A DNA stretch of 64,000 bases, from assembly GCA_028228555.1 (NCBI GenBank), contig JAOJBP010000001.1, positions 186,001 through 250,000 of the forward strand, read 5' to 3'. Made by a program: the position numbers and the translations under genes. Positions 38,599 through 51,326 of the stretch are shown in pieces. Position 1 is the first letter of the stretch. Each line of letters begins with the position of its first letter. The DNA comes from Candidatus Thioglobus sp. Lineage in GTDB: Bacteria; Pseudomonadota; Gammaproteobacteria; PS1; Pseudothioglobaceae. Under the pieces are notes generated by a model. It searched no databases. It had not been told where the DNA came from and saw nothing but the letters and a program-made list of their open reading frames with translations.

Positions 38599-39903
38599 AT
38601 GTCAAAAACCTGGGCCCAATGTTTGGACACACTTAAAGACACCGTTCCTTTGGCTGAATATAGTGTTTGGATACACCCTTTAAAAGTGATAGAAGATAAG
38701 CATGCATTAACATTATTAGCGCCTAACACTCAAGTTAAAAATTACCTTAGTAAAAATTTAAAAACGCAAATTAAAAATGCCGTTACTCAGCACAATAAAA
38801 AACTAAAAATTTTTATAAGCCTGGCGCCAAATACAAGCCCTGATCAACCCAACTATAAGACGCACTCAACTCCTTTGTTTGAAGATTATACTTTTGACAA
38901 CTTAGTGCTAGGTAATGCCAACCAGATGGCCTATGCCGCTACCAAGCAAATTGCTGAAAATATTCACGGATCACCCTACAATCCTTTTATTATTTATGGA
39001 GGATCTGGCCTAGGTAAAACCCACCTTATGCAAGCTGCTGGTCATTTGGCAAAAGCTAAGAACCCAAATTTGAAAGTCATGTATGTACCCCTTATGGATT
39101 TTGTAAGAAACATCACCTCCAGTCTTAGACACAATTCCATTGAAAACGTTAAAGCTTTTTATCAGTCAGCAGATTTATTGCTAGTTGATGATATACATCT
39201 AATAGCTGGCAAGGAAAAATCTCAGGAAGAGTTTTTTCATATTTTTAATTTTTTATTCAATGGCAAGAAACAAATTATATTCACATGCGATCAGTCGCCT
39301 AAAAAAATTAAGTCGCTAGAAGAGCGCCTGAAAACAAGATTCTCGCAAGGACTAAACTTACACTTAACGCCGCCTGAACTTGAGATGAGAGCTGCAATCT
39401 TATTAAAAAAATCACAAAATGAAAAAATCAACATTAATCTTACAGAGGATTTAGCACTCTACATAGCAGGTCATATAACGTCTAATGTCAGAGACTTAGA
39501 GGGTGCTTTATTGAAATTAAAAGCCTTTGTAGATTTTTCTAAAATCAATCAGTCCTTTATCTCCAAAGAAGTTGTTGAAACGGCTTTAGGTGACTTGATT
39601 AAACCGATCATGAAAAACATCGATGTAAACGATATCCAAAAAGAGGTCGCCAAACATTACGCGCTGACGGTATCAGATTTAAGCTCAAAATCACGAAAGC
39701 AACACTTAGTGCTGGCCAGACAAATGGCAATTTACATCAGTCACGAGCTTAGTTCTTTGGCGCTCAGCAAGATTGGTAAACAGTTTGGCAATAGAGACCA
39801 TACAACAGTTATACATGCGATAAAGAAAATTGAAGAGAGGTTTGAAAACCCCGATATAAAGAATGATTACGACTTAATTAAACTTAAATTAGCCAACTTA
39901 TAA
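38599..39903 (+). CDS. dnaA: Chromosomal replication initiator DnaA
   Basis: 434 residues, somewhat shorter than E. coli (467), mainly because the domain II linker (about 78-95) is brief. Binds DnaA boxes and melts the origin. Domain I includes the start WAQCLDTLKDTVPLAEYSVWI. Domain III has Walker A GGSGLGKTHL at about 134-143 and Walker B LLLVDDIHL. The helix-turn-helix of domain IV ends in FGNRDHTTVIHAIKKIEE, the family signature. Order dnaA-dnaN-recF-gyrB is the ancestral origin arrangement. Confidence 0.97.
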   Translation: MSKTWAQCLDTLKDTVPLAEYSVWIHPLKVIEDKHALTLLAPNTQVKNYLSKNLKTQIKNAVTQHNKKLKIFISLAPNTSPDQPNYKTHSTPLFEDYTFDNLVLGNANQMAYAATKQIAENIHGSPYNPFIIYGGSGLGKTHLMQAAGHLAKAKNPNLKVMYVPLMDFVRNITSSLRHNSIENVKAFYQSADLLLVDDIHLIAGKEKSQEEFFHIFNFLFNGKKQIIFTCDQSPKKIKSLEERLKTRFSQGLNLHLTPPELEMRAAILLKKSQNEKININLTEDLALYIAGHITSNVRDLEGALLKLKAFVDFSKINQSFISKEVVETALGDLIKPIMKNIDVNDIQKEVAKHYALTVSDLSSKSRKQHLVLARQMAIYISHELSSLALSKIGKQFGNRDHTTVIHAIKKIEERFENPDIKNDYDLIKLKLANL

Positions 39904-39905
39904 AC

Positions 39906-39988
39906 ATATCCACAAAGATTGTTTTTCACACACCAGTGGATAACAATAATAACTTTAATAAAATACAAACTTTATAACCATATGCACA
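39906..39988. other. DnaA-box cluster in the dnaA-dnaN gap (candidate origin)
   Basis: Within 83 bases of the 214-base dnaA-dnaN gap there are four matches to the box TTWTNCACA. TTTTTCACA at 39922-39930 is exact. ATATCCACA (39906-39914), the reverse complement of AGTGGATAA (39935-39943) and ATATGCACA (39980-39988) each have one mismatch. The rest of the gap is very AT-rich (about 39944-40117), as expected for an unwinding region. It could be oriC, or a site for DnaA control of dnaN. Confidence 0.55.
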
Positions 39989-40117
39989 ATTTTTTACATA
40001 AAATACCAACAAGCTATCAACAACTTAAATGATTAATCTTTAAAGAAAAATGTCACTTATTAACCAAAAAAAGTCTCACTAATAATAACAATAAATTTTA
40101 ATTAAAAGGATTTCAAG

Positions 40118-41221
40118 ATGAATACTCAACTAACTGTTAAAGAACTACTAGAACCTTTACAAACAGTTATCGGTGTTGTTGAAAAGAAGCAAACTCTACC
40201 CATTCTTTCTCATGTGCTTATTCAACTAAAAGATAACCAGTTGACCCTAACCACAACAGATATGGAAATTGAAATCCGAGCTTCTCACCCTATTAAAACA
40301 CAGGAAGAAATTTCTTTTACTATCTATGCAAAGGATCTGATTGATATTATTAGAAAACTTCCTGAAACAACAATCATTGAGTTTATTATTGAAGAATCTA
40401 AGATTTATATTAAAACTAATAAAAATTCATTCGAGCTAAATACTTTTAATCATCAAGACTTCCCTTTTCTACCAGAAATAGAAAATACAGATATTATCAA
40501 AGTTAATTGTCAACAGTTAAAAGAGCTTATTGAAAATACTAGTTTCTCAATGGGAAACCAAGACATTAGAGCTTATTTAAATGGTTTGTATTTTGAAGTC
40601 GACCAAGACAAAATAGTTGTAGTTGCAACTGACGGGCATCGTTTATCTATTGGTGAAATTAAACAATTAAATAGCCTAACTAAAAAGAAAACAGTTATAT
40701 TACCAAGAAAAGCTGTTTTGGAGTTAACCAAGATATTAAGTAAAAGTGAGCATAGTGAAGTAGATATCCACTTATCAGACAATTATTTTTATTTAGTTAG
40801 CAACGACACAACAATCATTAGTCGCCTTATTGACGGTAATTTTCCTAATTACTCTCAAGTATTACCAACTGACTTTGAAAATACAATTGTAATTGATCGT
40901 TTAGAGTTTTTAAATTCCCTTCAACAGGCTTCAATCTTTGTTGAAGAACGTACAAAAGGTGTTAAGTTAGTTTTTAAAAATTCACAATTAAATATTTTTT
41001 CGCATTCAGAACGAGGACAGGCTAAAACTCAAATCAGTACTAAAAATTTTGATAAAGAAATTGAAATTGCTTTTAATATACATTACCTAATTTCTATTTT
41101 AGAAAAATTACAAACAAACGAAATTAACATGGTTGTTCCGGGTGGTGAAAACCAATCTTGCATGTTGAGTAGCTCTGATGACGAGACTTATCAATATGTT
41201 GTTATGCCAATGCGTATTTAA
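40118..41221 (+). CDS. dnaN: DNA polymerase III subunit beta (sliding clamp)
   Basis: 367 residues, normal size. Ring-shaped clamp that tethers DNA polymerase III. Blocks visible: VIGVVEKKQTLPILSHVLIQLKDNQLTLTTTDMEIEI in domain 1, FSMGNQDIRAYLNGLYFEV and VATDGHRLSIGEI in domain 2, SRLIDGNFPNYSQVLP in domain 2-3, and the C-terminal YVVMPMRI peptide-binding end. A good ribosome site (AAAAGGA) precedes the start. Confidence 0.97.
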   Translation: MNTQLTVKELLEPLQTVIGVVEKKQTLPILSHVLIQLKDNQLTLTTTDMEIEIRASHPIKTQEEISFTIYAKDLIDIIRKLPETTIIEFIIEESKIYIKTNKNSFELNTFNHQDFPFLPEIENTDIIKVNCQQLKELIENTSFSMGNQDIRAYLNGLYFEVDQDKIVVVATDGHRLSIGEIKQLNSLTKKKTVILPRKAVLELTKILSKSEHSEVDIHLSDNYFYLVSNDTTIISRLIDGNFPNYSQVLPTDFENTIVIDRLEFLNSLQQASIFVEERTKGVKLVFKNSQLNIFSHSERGQAKTQISTKNFDKEIEIAFNIHYLISILEKLQTNEINMVVPGGENQSCMLSSSDDETYQYVVMPMRI

Positions 41222-41235
41222 ACTACTTAAACACT

Positions 41236-42321
41236 ATGGCAATTATTCGTAAACTGGCCATCACTCAGTTTCGTAATCTAAATCAGCAATACATCGAACC
41301 AGGTAAAAAATTAAATCTATTTGTTGCTGATAATGCTCAAGGTAAAACTAGCTTAATAGAAGCAATTTACTATTTAGGACATAATCGATCTTTTAAAACT
41401 AAGTCATTAAAAGAGTTGATAGAACTAGACCAGCAAAAGTTTCAAATAGATGCTCAAGTTGATGATTATCGCGTTAAATTAGAAAAATCAAAACAAAAAA
41501 CTAATATTAATATTGATCAGTCACGTTTAAAAAATAGTAGTGAATTATCTAAAATTTTGCCTATTCAAATTATTACACCTGATAAAGGATTTATAGTTAA
41601 TGGAACGCCAAAAAATAAACGATCTTACTTAGATTGGGGTGTGTTCCACGTGGAACTTGACTTTTTATCACATTTTAAAAACTACAATAAAGCTTTAAAA
41701 AATATCAATACATTATTATCTCAACAAAAACAGGAAGAACTAGATTTCTGGTTTTTAGAAATTTCAAAACTCTCTGTTGAGATTAATAAATCTAGAAGTA
41801 ATTACATTGAGCAATTAAAAAAAACAAATTCAAGTGAATTGATTCTAGAGTTATCTGGTTTATTTAATACTATAGATTCTTTTAACTATGAATTTAAATC
41901 AGGCTGGCCAAAAGAGGTTGATGCATTTAATAGTGATAGTGTTTATCAGTATTTATCAAAAAATAAGCCACTCCTAGTAAAGGCTAAATATTTAAACCAT
42001 GGCCCCCATAAAGCCAGCCTTAAGTTTTTTTTAAATAAAAAAGAGGAGTGTTTCTTATCAAGGGGTGAGCAAAAAACTTTGTCTATTATATTTTGGTTAA
42101 CTCAAGTATCAATGTTGGTAAAAAACAACATCTATCCTATCGTCCTGATTGATGACATATCTTCAGAATTAGATACAATCAAAATTAAAACTATATTGCA
42201 TTATTTAAATCATCTAAATGTTCAAATATTTATGACAGATATCGGTAAAGATTTATCTTTTATTAAAGATGAAAATCCTACTATTTTTAAAATTAATAAA
42301 GGTGTTATAACAACCCAATAA
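41236..42321 (+). CDS. recF: DNA replication and repair protein RecF
   Basis: 361 residues. ABC/SMC-like ATPase that helps load RecA at single-strand gaps. N-terminal QFRNLNQQYIEPGKKLNLFVADNAQGKTSLIEAIYYLGHNRSF holds Walker A (about 34-41, DNAQGKTS). The signature is LSRGEQKTLSIIFWL and Walker B is PIVLIDDISSELD. It lies 14 bases after dnaN. More divergent than its neighbours but with all motifs intact. Confidence 0.95.
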   Translation: MAIIRKLAITQFRNLNQQYIEPGKKLNLFVADNAQGKTSLIEAIYYLGHNRSFKTKSLKELIELDQQKFQIDAQVDDYRVKLEKSKQKTNINIDQSRLKNSSELSKILPIQIITPDKGFIVNGTPKNKRSYLDWGVFHVELDFLSHFKNYNKALKNINTLLSQQKQEELDFWFLEISKLSVEINKSRSNYIEQLKKTNSSELILELSGLFNTIDSFNYEFKSGWPKEVDAFNSDSVYQYLSKNKPLLVKAKYLNHGPHKASLKFFLNKKEECFLSRGEQKTLSIIFWLTQVSMLVKNNIYPIVLIDDISSELDTIKIKTILHYLNHLNVQIFMTDIGKDLSFIKDENPTIFKINKGVITTQ

Positions 42322-42401
42322 TGATTGATAATATAGTTTATAAATAGACAAAAAAATCCTCACTTGAAATGATTTTATAGATACATGTAAGTTGTTAATA
42401 A

Positions 42402-44867
<2,466 letters not shown>

Positions 44868-45014
44868 AACAAACGAAAATCAGTTAACTTTATCAAAAAA
44901 ACCCTTTTATACCCCCTAAGAGATAGGGCTGGTATCACTATAAAATAGCGGTACTTATTTGCAATTAAGTATAATTTATTTTAATCTATATCTTAGAAAA
45001 CTTAGGAAAATAAT

Positions 45015-45902
45015 ATGTCTAAAAAACATCCAGTTGTTGTTGTAACCGGGTCATCTGGTGCTGGAACAACATTCGTAAAACGTGCATTTGAGTACATTTT
45101 TTTACGTGAAAAAATAAATTCATTAGTTGTTGAGGGTGATAGTTTTCACGCATATGATCGAGTTGCCATGAAAGCAAATGTTAAGAAAGAAGAGGCGTCA
45201 GGAAATAATTTCTTTTCACATTTCGGCCCAGATGCTAATTTATTTGACAAAATTGAAGAAACATTTAAAGATTACGGTAAGACTGGACAGTGTGATCGTC
45301 GTTATTACTTGCATTCTGATGAAGAAGCTAGTGAGCACAATGAACGCTTAAACACTGACTTAAGCCCAGGTGAGTTTACACCGTGGGAAAAAGTCGGATC
45401 AGGCACAGATATACTTTTCTATGAAGGTCTTCATGGTGCAGTTGTTACCGATGATATTGATATGGCGCAATATGCTGACTTAAAAATTGGCGTAGTTCCG
45501 AGTGTTAATCTTGAATGGATTCAAAAAATTCATCGAGATAATGCGGAGAGAGGCTATTCAGCAGAAGAGACAGTTGATACCATCATGCGAAGAATGCCAG
45601 ACTATATTAATTATATTACACCGCAGTTTTCAAAAACAGATATTAACTTTCAGCGTGTTGCTACAGTTGATACTTCTAATCCATTTATCGCTCGTGATAT
45701 TCCCACCCCGGATGAAAGTTTTGTAGTGATTCGGTTTAAAGATCTAGAAAAAACCCCGGTTGATTTTACTTATTTATGCAGTATGATTAACGGCTCTTTT
45801 ATGTCCAGACGCAATACTATTGTAGTTCCAGGCGGCAAAATGAGTTTAGCAATGGATATTATTTTGTATCCAATTATTAAGCAGATGATCGAAGATAAAT
45901 AA
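45015..45902 (+). CDS. prkB: Phosphoribulokinase (proteobacterial type)
   Basis: 295 residues, the size of the short bacterial (class I) enzyme. Phosphorylates ribulose-5-phosphate to ribulose-1,5-bisphosphate, the CO2 acceptor of RuBisCO; the reaction is specific to the Calvin cycle. Nucleotide-binding loop is VTGSSGAGTTFVKRAFE (12-16 region). EGDSFHAYDR gives a catalytic Asp and ribulose-binding residues, and ILFYEGLHGAVV carries the Walker B-like Glu. Class I enzymes are usually activated by NADH. RuBisCO genes are not in the window. Monocistronic, with a strong terminator downstream. Confidence 0.96.
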   Translation: MSKKHPVVVVTGSSGAGTTFVKRAFEYIFLREKINSLVVEGDSFHAYDRVAMKANVKKEEASGNNFFSHFGPDANLFDKIEETFKDYGKTGQCDRRYYLHSDEEASEHNERLNTDLSPGEFTPWEKVGSGTDILFYEGLHGAVVTDDIDMAQYADLKIGVVPSVNLEWIQKIHRDNAERGYSAEETVDTIMRRMPDYINYITPQFSKTDINFQRVATVDTSNPFIARDIPTPDESFVVIRFKDLEKTPVDFTYLCSMINGSFMSRRNTIVVPGGKMSLAMDIILYPIIKQMIEDK

Positions 45903-45928
45903 GTTATTTTTTTCTTCAACCCTAGAAG

Positions 45929-45962
45929 CCCTAATTATTGAATAGTAATTAGGGTTTTTTAA
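45929..45962 (+). terminator. Rho-independent terminator after prkB
   Basis: CCCTAATTA (45929-45937) pairs with TAATTAGGG (45946-45954), followed by six T. The 170 bases between it and the convergent leuS stop show no convincing gene. Confidence 0.9.
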
Positions 45963-46133
45963 TTTAAAGCCATTTAATAAAATACAAGTATCAATCGCCC
46001 TAACATTTTTTTATATTGGTTGAAAGGCGTCGCTAAATTTACTGCGCTATTTCGATTTTAAAATAGCATTATGACTGTAATAATGACAAGTGCACTAGTT
46101 GCCCTAGGCTTGACATTAATTTCGCTTTAAGTT

Positions 46134-48590
46134 CTATTTAACGACGATATTAACAAGCTTGTTTGGCACAACAATTACTTTGACTATTGTCTTGCCACTG
46201 GTAAATTTGATGACATTTTCATCTGCTAACGCACGAACCTCTAGTTGCTCTTTTTGCGTATCTACATTAAGCATAAGTTTTGCACGTAATTTACCATTAA
46301 CTTGGACAATTATTTGAACCTCATCTTGCTCTAAAGCCTTATTATCAACCTCTGGCCAAGACTCATTGATAATAGCGGTTTGATGACCAAGTTGATGCCA
46401 TAGATAATGGCATAAATGCGGTGTTATTGGGCTTAATGCGCGTAAGATAATGTCTAACGACTCCAGGCGTATTGACATTGATTGCCCATCAGTTTGCTTA
46501 AATTTGCTAAGCGCATTAGTTAGCTCCATCATTGATGCAATAGCAGTATTAAAAGAGTTTCTGCGTTTAATGTCATCAGTTATCTTTGCTAAAGTTTGAT
46601 ATATTTTTTGGCGAATTTGTTTCTGTTCCTTGTTAAGAGTATTTGCATCCAGACTCTCAGTAGCATGATACTTACTGTCAGTGAAATAGCTTTGCGCCAG
46701 TCGATAAACTTTATTAACAAATCTATATGAACCCTCTAATCCAGAATCACTCCATTCTAGATCTTGCGTAGGAGGTGCGGCAAATAAAATGAATAAGCGT
46801 ACAGTATCTGCACCATATTTTTCAATCATTTGAGCAGGATCAACTGTATTACCTTTGGATTTACTCATTTTAGCGCCATCTTTAAGCACCATACCTTGGG
46901 TTAATAGATTTTTAAAAGGTTCATCATGCTTAATTAAGCCTTCATCACGCAAAAGTTTGCTGAAAAACCTTGCATATAAAAGATGTAAGATTGCATGCTC
47001 AATGCCACCAATGTATTGATCTACTTCAAGCCAATAATCTGCGCGTTTATCTAGCATCGCCTCATCATTATCTGCACACGCATATCTTGCGAAATACCAT
47101 GACGACTCAAAAAATGTATCAAATGTATCTGTCTCTCGTTCTGCCTTACCACCACAAGCTGGGCAAATTGTTTCGTAGAATTCAGGCATTTTTTTGATTG
47201 GAGAGCCAACCCCATCAAAAGCAACTTTTTCAGGTAATACGATAGGCAGGTGTTTTTCAGGCACAGCAACTGAGCCACACTTGGCACAATTAATAATCGG
47301 AATAGGGCAGCCCCAATAGCGTTGACGAGATATACCCCAATCACGTAATCGGTAGTTATCTTGTTTTTCACCTAAGTTTTTTAATTGAAGCTTGTTAGTA
47401 ATTGCTTCAAAAGCTTGTTCGAAATTAAGACCGTTAAATTCACCAGAGTTGCATAAAACACCTTTATTGGTAAAAGCACTTTCAGAAGTGTCATGGCTGC
47501 CCTCTTCGGGCTTAACAACCTCAAGCATTGGGATGGCATATTTCTGTGCAAATTCAAAGTCTCGTTGGTCATGAGCCGGCACACTCATTACGGCGCCGGT
47601 TCCATACCCCATTAAAACAAAGTTGGCAATCCAGATTGGCACCTCTTCGCCCGTTATAGGGTGTGTACACGTAAGTCCGGAGTTTGCGCCTCTCTTTTCC
47701 ATAGTTTCCATGGCTGCTTCAGAAGTTTCCATGGTGCGACACTCTTCAATAAATTTTTGAACTTCTGTATTGCTTTTGCCCGCTTGCAATGCCAAAGGAT
47801 GTTCACTTGCAATGGCTAAATAAGTGACCCCCATCAAAGTATCAGGCCGAGTTGTGTAGATTTTTAGTGACTCACCGCCTTGCCTGTTAAAGCTAATTTC
47901 TAAGCCAGTTGATTTTCCAATCCAGTTCCTTTGCATGGTTTTAACTGCCTCGGGCCAACCATCAAGCTTATCTAGTGAGTCGAGCAGTTCATCAGCATAG
48001 TCAGTTATGCGCATAAACCATTGAGAAATTTCTTTTTTCTCGATAAGGGCGTCCGAGCGCCAACCTCGACCATTGATAACTTGCTCATTAGCTAGAACAG
48101 TTTGATCAACTGGATCCCAGTTAACAACAGCATTTTTTTTGTACACTAAGCCTTTTTTAAACAGCTGAACAAACAACCACTGTTCCCATTTATAATATTT
48201 TGGATGACAAGTGGCTATCTCACGTGACCAGTCATAGCCGAAGCCTAATTGGGTTAGCTGGTCTCGCATGTAATCTATGTTCTCATAGGTCCATTTTGCT
48301 GGCGGTACTTTATTTTTTATCGCCGCATTTTCAGCGGGCAATCCAAACGCATCCCAGCCAATTGGCTGCATGACATTTTTACCCTGCATTTTTTGAAATC
48401 GAGAGATAACATCGCCAATTGAATAATTACGCACATGACCCATATGTAGGCGTCCTGATGGATAAGGAAACATGCTTAAACAGTAATATTTTTCTTTTGA
48501 AGCGTCTTCAACAACTTCAAACGATTTGTGTTTTTTCCAATATTGTTGGGCTTGAGATTCGATTTCTAAGGGGTTGTATTCTGGGCTCAT
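46134..48590 (-). CDS. leuS: Leucyl-tRNA synthetase
   Basis: 818 residues, a normal bacterial LeuRS. Class I enzyme charging tRNA-Leu (one such tRNA is at 36746). HIGH-type motif: [21 protein letters not shown]. The editing domain (about 220-420) includes [15 protein letters not shown] and the [19 protein letters not shown] block with the editing Asp. The zinc ribbon has CxxC pairs ([14 protein letters not shown]), and KMSKS is in [14 protein letters not shown]. Eight bases separate it from pyrD upstream, so pyrD-leuS may be co-transcribed. Confidence 0.97.
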   Translation of the reverse strand: MSPEYNPLEIESQAQQYWKKHKSFEVVEDASKEKYYCLSMFPYPSGRLHMGHVRNYSIGDVISRFQKMQGKNVMQPIGWDAFGLPAENAAIKNKVPPAKWTYENIDYMRDQLTQLGFGYDWSREIATCHPKYYKWEQWLFVQLFKKGLVYKKNAVVNWDPVDQTVLANEQVINGRGWRSDALIEKKEISQWFMRITDYADELLDSLDKLDGWPEAVKTMQRNWIGKSTGLEISFNRQGGESLKIYTTRPDTLMGVTYLAIASEHPLALQAGKSNTEVQKFIEECRTMETSEAAMETMEKRGANSGLTCTHPITGEEVPIWIANFVLMGYGTGAVMSVPAHDQRDFEFAQKYAIPMLEVVKPEEGSHDTSESAFTNKGVLCNSGEFNGLNFEQAFEAITNKLQLKNLGEKQDNYRLRDWGISRQRYWGCPIPIINCAKCGSVAVPEKHLPIVLPEKVAFDGVGSPIKKMPEFYETICPACGGKAERETDTFDTFFESSWYFARYACADNDEAMLDKRADYWLEVDQYIGGIEHAILHLLYARFFSKLLRDEGLIKHDEPFKNLLTQGMVLKDGAKMSKSKGNTVDPAQMIEKYGADTVRLFILFAAPPTQDLEWSDSGLEGSYRFVNKVYRLAQSYFTDSKYHATESLDANTLNKEQKQIRQKIYQTLAKITDDIKRRNSFNTAIASMMELTNALSKFKQTDGQSMSIRLESLDIILRALSPITPHLCHYLWHQLGHQTAIINESWPEVDNKALEQDEVQIIVQVNGKLRAKLMLNVDTQKEQLEVRALADENVIKFTSGKTIVKVIVVPNKLVNIVVK

Positions 48591-48598
48591 AATGTGTT

Positions 48599-49561
48599 TT
48601 ATTTACTGTCGATATCGCACTGAGAAACAGCAGAGTTAAGTTCAAGCGTACCGATTAATTCATCAATACTATTTAGCTGGTGATCAATTAAATATTGACT
48701 AATACCGTCATTGATCTTGGGACAGGCCAATGGATCATAAAATAAGGCAGTACCGATACCAACTGTAGAGGCGCCTGCAATGATAAACTCAATAGCGTCG
48801 TTGGCAGTCATAATTCCGCCTTGGCCAATAATAGGAATATTGTATTTCTTGCTCACCTGATACACTTGATGAACCTTTAAAAGAGCGACAGGCTTAATGG
48901 CCGGCCCAGACAAGCCACCCTGATTGTTGCCAATAACAGGGCGTCGTGTTTTTGTATCAATGGACATACCCATCAGAGTGTTAATAACGGCCAAGCCATC
49001 TGTTCCTGCATCGATACATCGTTGAGCACTCAGTGCGATATTAGTCTGATTTGGAGATAGTTTAGTGACTAAAGGCTTAGTAGTATTTTTTCTACAAATT
49101 TCAACCACTCGATAAGACATATCTGGATCGTTTCCAAATGCAACTCCACCTTCTTTTACGTTAGGGCAAGAGATATTGATTTCAATAGCATCAATGTCAG
49201 AATCATCAAAACGTTTGGCGATTTCTCCATACTCCTCAATAGAAGAGCCTGAAATATTAATGATAAAACGCGTTTCTTTTTTATCTAGTTTTGGCATGAT
49301 TTCATTAATTACGATATCAGTGCCTGGATTTTGCAGACCAATGGCATTTATCATACCCTCTGGCGTTTCAGTAATACGACTAGGAATATTACCAAGCCTA
49401 GGCTCTAAAGTTGTTCCTTTCAGGCAAATAGCGCCTACATCTGTATTGGAAAACCCTTCAATTCGCGTGTACTCTTCACCAAAGCCAACGCAACCAGATA
49501 GTAGAACGATTGGAGAGTCTAGCTCTAGACCGCAGAACTGAGTTTTTAAGTTATTATGCAT
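48599..49561 (-). CDS. pyrD: Dihydroorotate dehydrogenase, class 1B-like
   Basis: 320 residues, soluble type with no N-terminal membrane helix. Oxidises dihydroorotate to orotate in pyrimidine synthesis. The active-site base is Cys132 in [12 protein letters not shown], the class 1 signature; the quinone-linked class 2 enzymes of most gammaproteobacteria have Ser there. NAIGLQNPG and [19 protein letters not shown] also fit class 1B, which normally needs the Fe-S/FAD partner PyrK to reach NAD+. No pyrK is in the window. It diverges from bioD and precedes leuS. pyrC is at 58059. Confidence 0.9.
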   Translation of the reverse strand: MHNNLKTQFCGLELDSPIVLLSGCVGFGEEYTRIEGFSNTDVGAICLKGTTLEPRLGNIPSRITETPEGMINAIGLQNPGTDIVINEIMPKLDKKETRFIINISGSSIEEYGEIAKRFDDSDIDAIEINISCPNVKEGGVAFGNDPDMSYRVVEICRKNTTKPLVTKLSPNQTNIALSAQRCIDAGTDGLAVINTLMGMSIDTKTRRPVIGNNQGGLSGPAIKPVALLKVHQVYQVSKKYNIPIIGQGGIMTANDAIEFIIAGASTVGIGTALFYDPLACPKINDGISQYLIDHQLNSIDELIGTLELNSAVSQCDIDSK

Positions 49562-49600
49562 ACGCAGTATTATACATTTTTGCTGTTAAAATTAGTGATT

Positions 49601-50242
49601 ATGAAAGGCTTGTTTATTAGTGGTAGTGGAACAGATGTCGGTAAAACTTTTATCGCGCAACATCTTGTCAATCTATTAACCCAATCAAAAGTAGTTGCTG
49701 TGAGAAAGCCGGTTGAGAGTGATTGTCAGTTTGTTAATGGAAACCTAATAACCAAGGATGCGCTTAAGTTGCTAAAGGCAAGTAATATTGACGATGATAT
49801 TGACACAGTATGCCCATATAAGTTTAGCCAATGTAGTAGCGCAGAAAGTGCAAGTAAGGCGAGTAATGTTGAATTATCACTTGATCAACTTATAGATGCA
49901 TGTGCAAGTAAATCCTTTGTTGTTGTCGAAGGGGCGGGTGGATTATTATCCCCTATTGCAAAAAACACTCTAAATATAGACTTGGCTGAATCACTAGCAT
50001 TGCCGCTGATTATAGTGGTTAAGGATGAATTGGGCGCAATCAACCAGGCGCTATTAACAATTAAAGTTGCGAAGCAATATCAGCTTGATATTGCCTGTGT
50101 TATATTAAACCAGTTTGAGTCCAACGCGCTTGAAAATGCAAATGCCATTAGTCATTACGGGGGCTGTAATGTAGCGATCTACAATAGTTTGTCAATAACT
50201 GAATTTGACGAGCAACTAAACAAAATACTAGGCTTAAGCTAG
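49601..50242 (+). CDS. bioD: Dethiobiotin synthetase
   Basis: 213 residues from the ATG at 49601; upstream codons in frame overlap the divergent pyrD start region and are rejected. ATP-dependent ureido ring closure of 7,8-diaminopelargonate to dethiobiotin. Walker A is FISGSGTDVGKTFIAQ (about 5-20), RKPVESDC follows, and VVVEGAGGLLSPI is the family glycine loop. It stands alone, not with bioBFCA. The biotin product is used by AccB at 15242. It converges on sspB with a two-base gap. Confidence 0.92.
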   Translation: MKGLFISGSGTDVGKTFIAQHLVNLLTQSKVVAVRKPVESDCQFVNGNLITKDALKLLKASNIDDDIDTVCPYKFSQCSSAESASKASNVELSLDQLIDACASKSFVVVEGAGGLLSPIAKNTLNIDLAESLALPLIIVVKDELGAINQALLTIKVAKQYQLDIACVILNQFESNALENANAISHYGGCNVAIYNSLSITEFDEQLNKILGLS

Positions 50243-50244
50243 TA

Positions 50245-50601
50245 TTAGTCGAGTAGAGTTAGGCCGGGTTTTTTTTCGACCTCTAGAGGGCGCTCTTTGA
50301 TTTCAAACAGCATTCCTTCACCGTTTTCACCAGCATAAATACTGAGTATTGAGTCAATTGGTATAAATACATCAACTGATTGGCCGGAGAATCGCGCTTT
50401 AAAGCTGATATGCTCATCACTCAATACTAGCGATTCAGTTGCAGAGTCTGCAATGTTAAGAACAATCCTATCTTGTTGAATAAACTGCTTAGGTACTATG
50501 ACTGAAGAGTGGCCACAATCAACTAAAATATGAGGCGTTAGTCGAGAGTCTTCCATCCATTGGTGGTAGGCTCTAACTAAGTAAGGCGTAACTGAAGCCA
50601 T
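50245..50601 (-). CDS. sspB: ClpXP protease specificity-enhancing factor SspB
   Basis: 118 residues, shorter than E. coli SspB (165) because the flexible linker is reduced. Adaptor that hands ssrA-tagged peptides to ClpXP. The substrate-binding domain covers about 1-95 (TPYLVRAYHQWMEDSRLTPHILVD, IVLNIADSA, FSGQSVDVFIP). It ends in KPGLTLLD, matching the hydrophobic C-terminal ClpX-binding tail. Placed 12 bases after sspA, standard order. Confidence 0.93.
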   Translation of the reverse strand: MASVTPYLVRAYHQWMEDSRLTPHILVDCGHSSVIVPKQFIQQDRIVLNIADSATESLVLSDEHISFKARFSGQSVDVFIPIDSILSIYAGENGEGMLFEIKERPLEVEKKPGLTLLD

Positions 50602-50613
50602 GGTTGAACAACT

Positions 50614-51243
50614 CTAGTTGTATTCTTTTTCGCAGTCCGTCATACACTCGTTGAAAGAATTTCTACTGAAGAGTCTTTTAGCGTAGTCGTTGACAGCTTT
50701 TCCAGGTGCACCTAAATCAATATCTAGCTTCTTTAAGCGCCACAAAAGTGCTGCTAAACATGCATCAACGATTGTCATTTCATCACTTTTAAAGAAGGGC
50801 TTATAAGCAAACAACGGCACCAATTCAATTAGGTTGCTCTTTAAGATTTTTCGAGCCTCATCGGCTTGTTTTTTACTTCCAGTTTCAATGGTATCAACCA
50901 ATTCAAACCAACAGCCTTGAGAGCGAGTAAACCTAAAAATCATTAGTCTTTTTTCAGATTTTTCAATTGGATCTACTGGCAGCAATGGCGGAAATGGAAA
51001 TCTTTCATCTAGGTATTCCATGATGACAGATAGGTCATACAGAACAATGCCGCGATCAAATAAAGTAGGAAGAGATTGGCAAGGATTTAGTTCTAGAATT
51101 TCTTCGGGCATCTCATCAACTTCAAGATTGAATACATCTCTCTCAATGTTCTTTTCAGCCATGATGAAGCGCACTACATGTGATTCAATTTCACGAGGCG
51201 AAGAGTACAAAGTTGTTGAAGATGGATTAGGTTTTGTTAACAT
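50614..51243 (-). CDS. sspA: Stringent starvation protein A (GST-fold)
   Basis: 209 residues. RNA-polymerase-associated protein with a glutathione-S-transferase fold but no transferase activity. N-terminal thioredoxin-like domain: STTLYSSPREIESHVVRFIMAEKNIERDVFNLE, then NPCQSLPTLFDRGIVLYDLSVIMEYLDERFPFPPLLP, diagnostic for SspA. The C-terminal helical domain follows (from about residue 85). Downstream of petABC, as in many proteobacteria, but a strong terminator lies between, so sspAB must have its own promoter or depend on readthrough. Confidence 0.93.
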   Translation of the reverse strand: MLTKPNPSSTTLYSSPREIESHVVRFIMAEKNIERDVFNLEVDEMPEEILELNPCQSLPTLFDRGIVLYDLSVIMEYLDERFPFPPLLPVDPIEKSEKRLMIFRFTRSQGCWFELVDTIETGSKKQADEARKILKSNLIELVPLFAYKPFFKSDEMTIVDACLAALLWRLKKLDIDLGAPGKAVNDYAKRLFSRNSFNECMTDCEKEYN

Positions 51244-51265
51244 GGATTTCTACCTTTTTTAAAAT

Positions 51266-51301
51266 CAAAAAAACAACACCCTAATTTAATAGGGTGTTGT
51301 T
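51266..51301 (-). terminator. Rho-independent terminator of petABC
   Basis: An 11-bp stem (51272-51282 with 51291-51301), loop of 8, followed on the minus strand by a run of seven T. It lies about 25 bases beyond the petC stop and just ahead of sspA. Confidence 0.88.
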
Positions 51302-51326
51302 ATATATTACAATTGTACTGGTTTAG

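Noticed and set aside
46071-46130. 19-codon hydrophobic frame (MTVIMTSALVALGLTLISL) between prkB and leuS
   Set aside because: Looks like a single membrane helix, but it has no ribosome site or promoter and is too short to support without conservation data.
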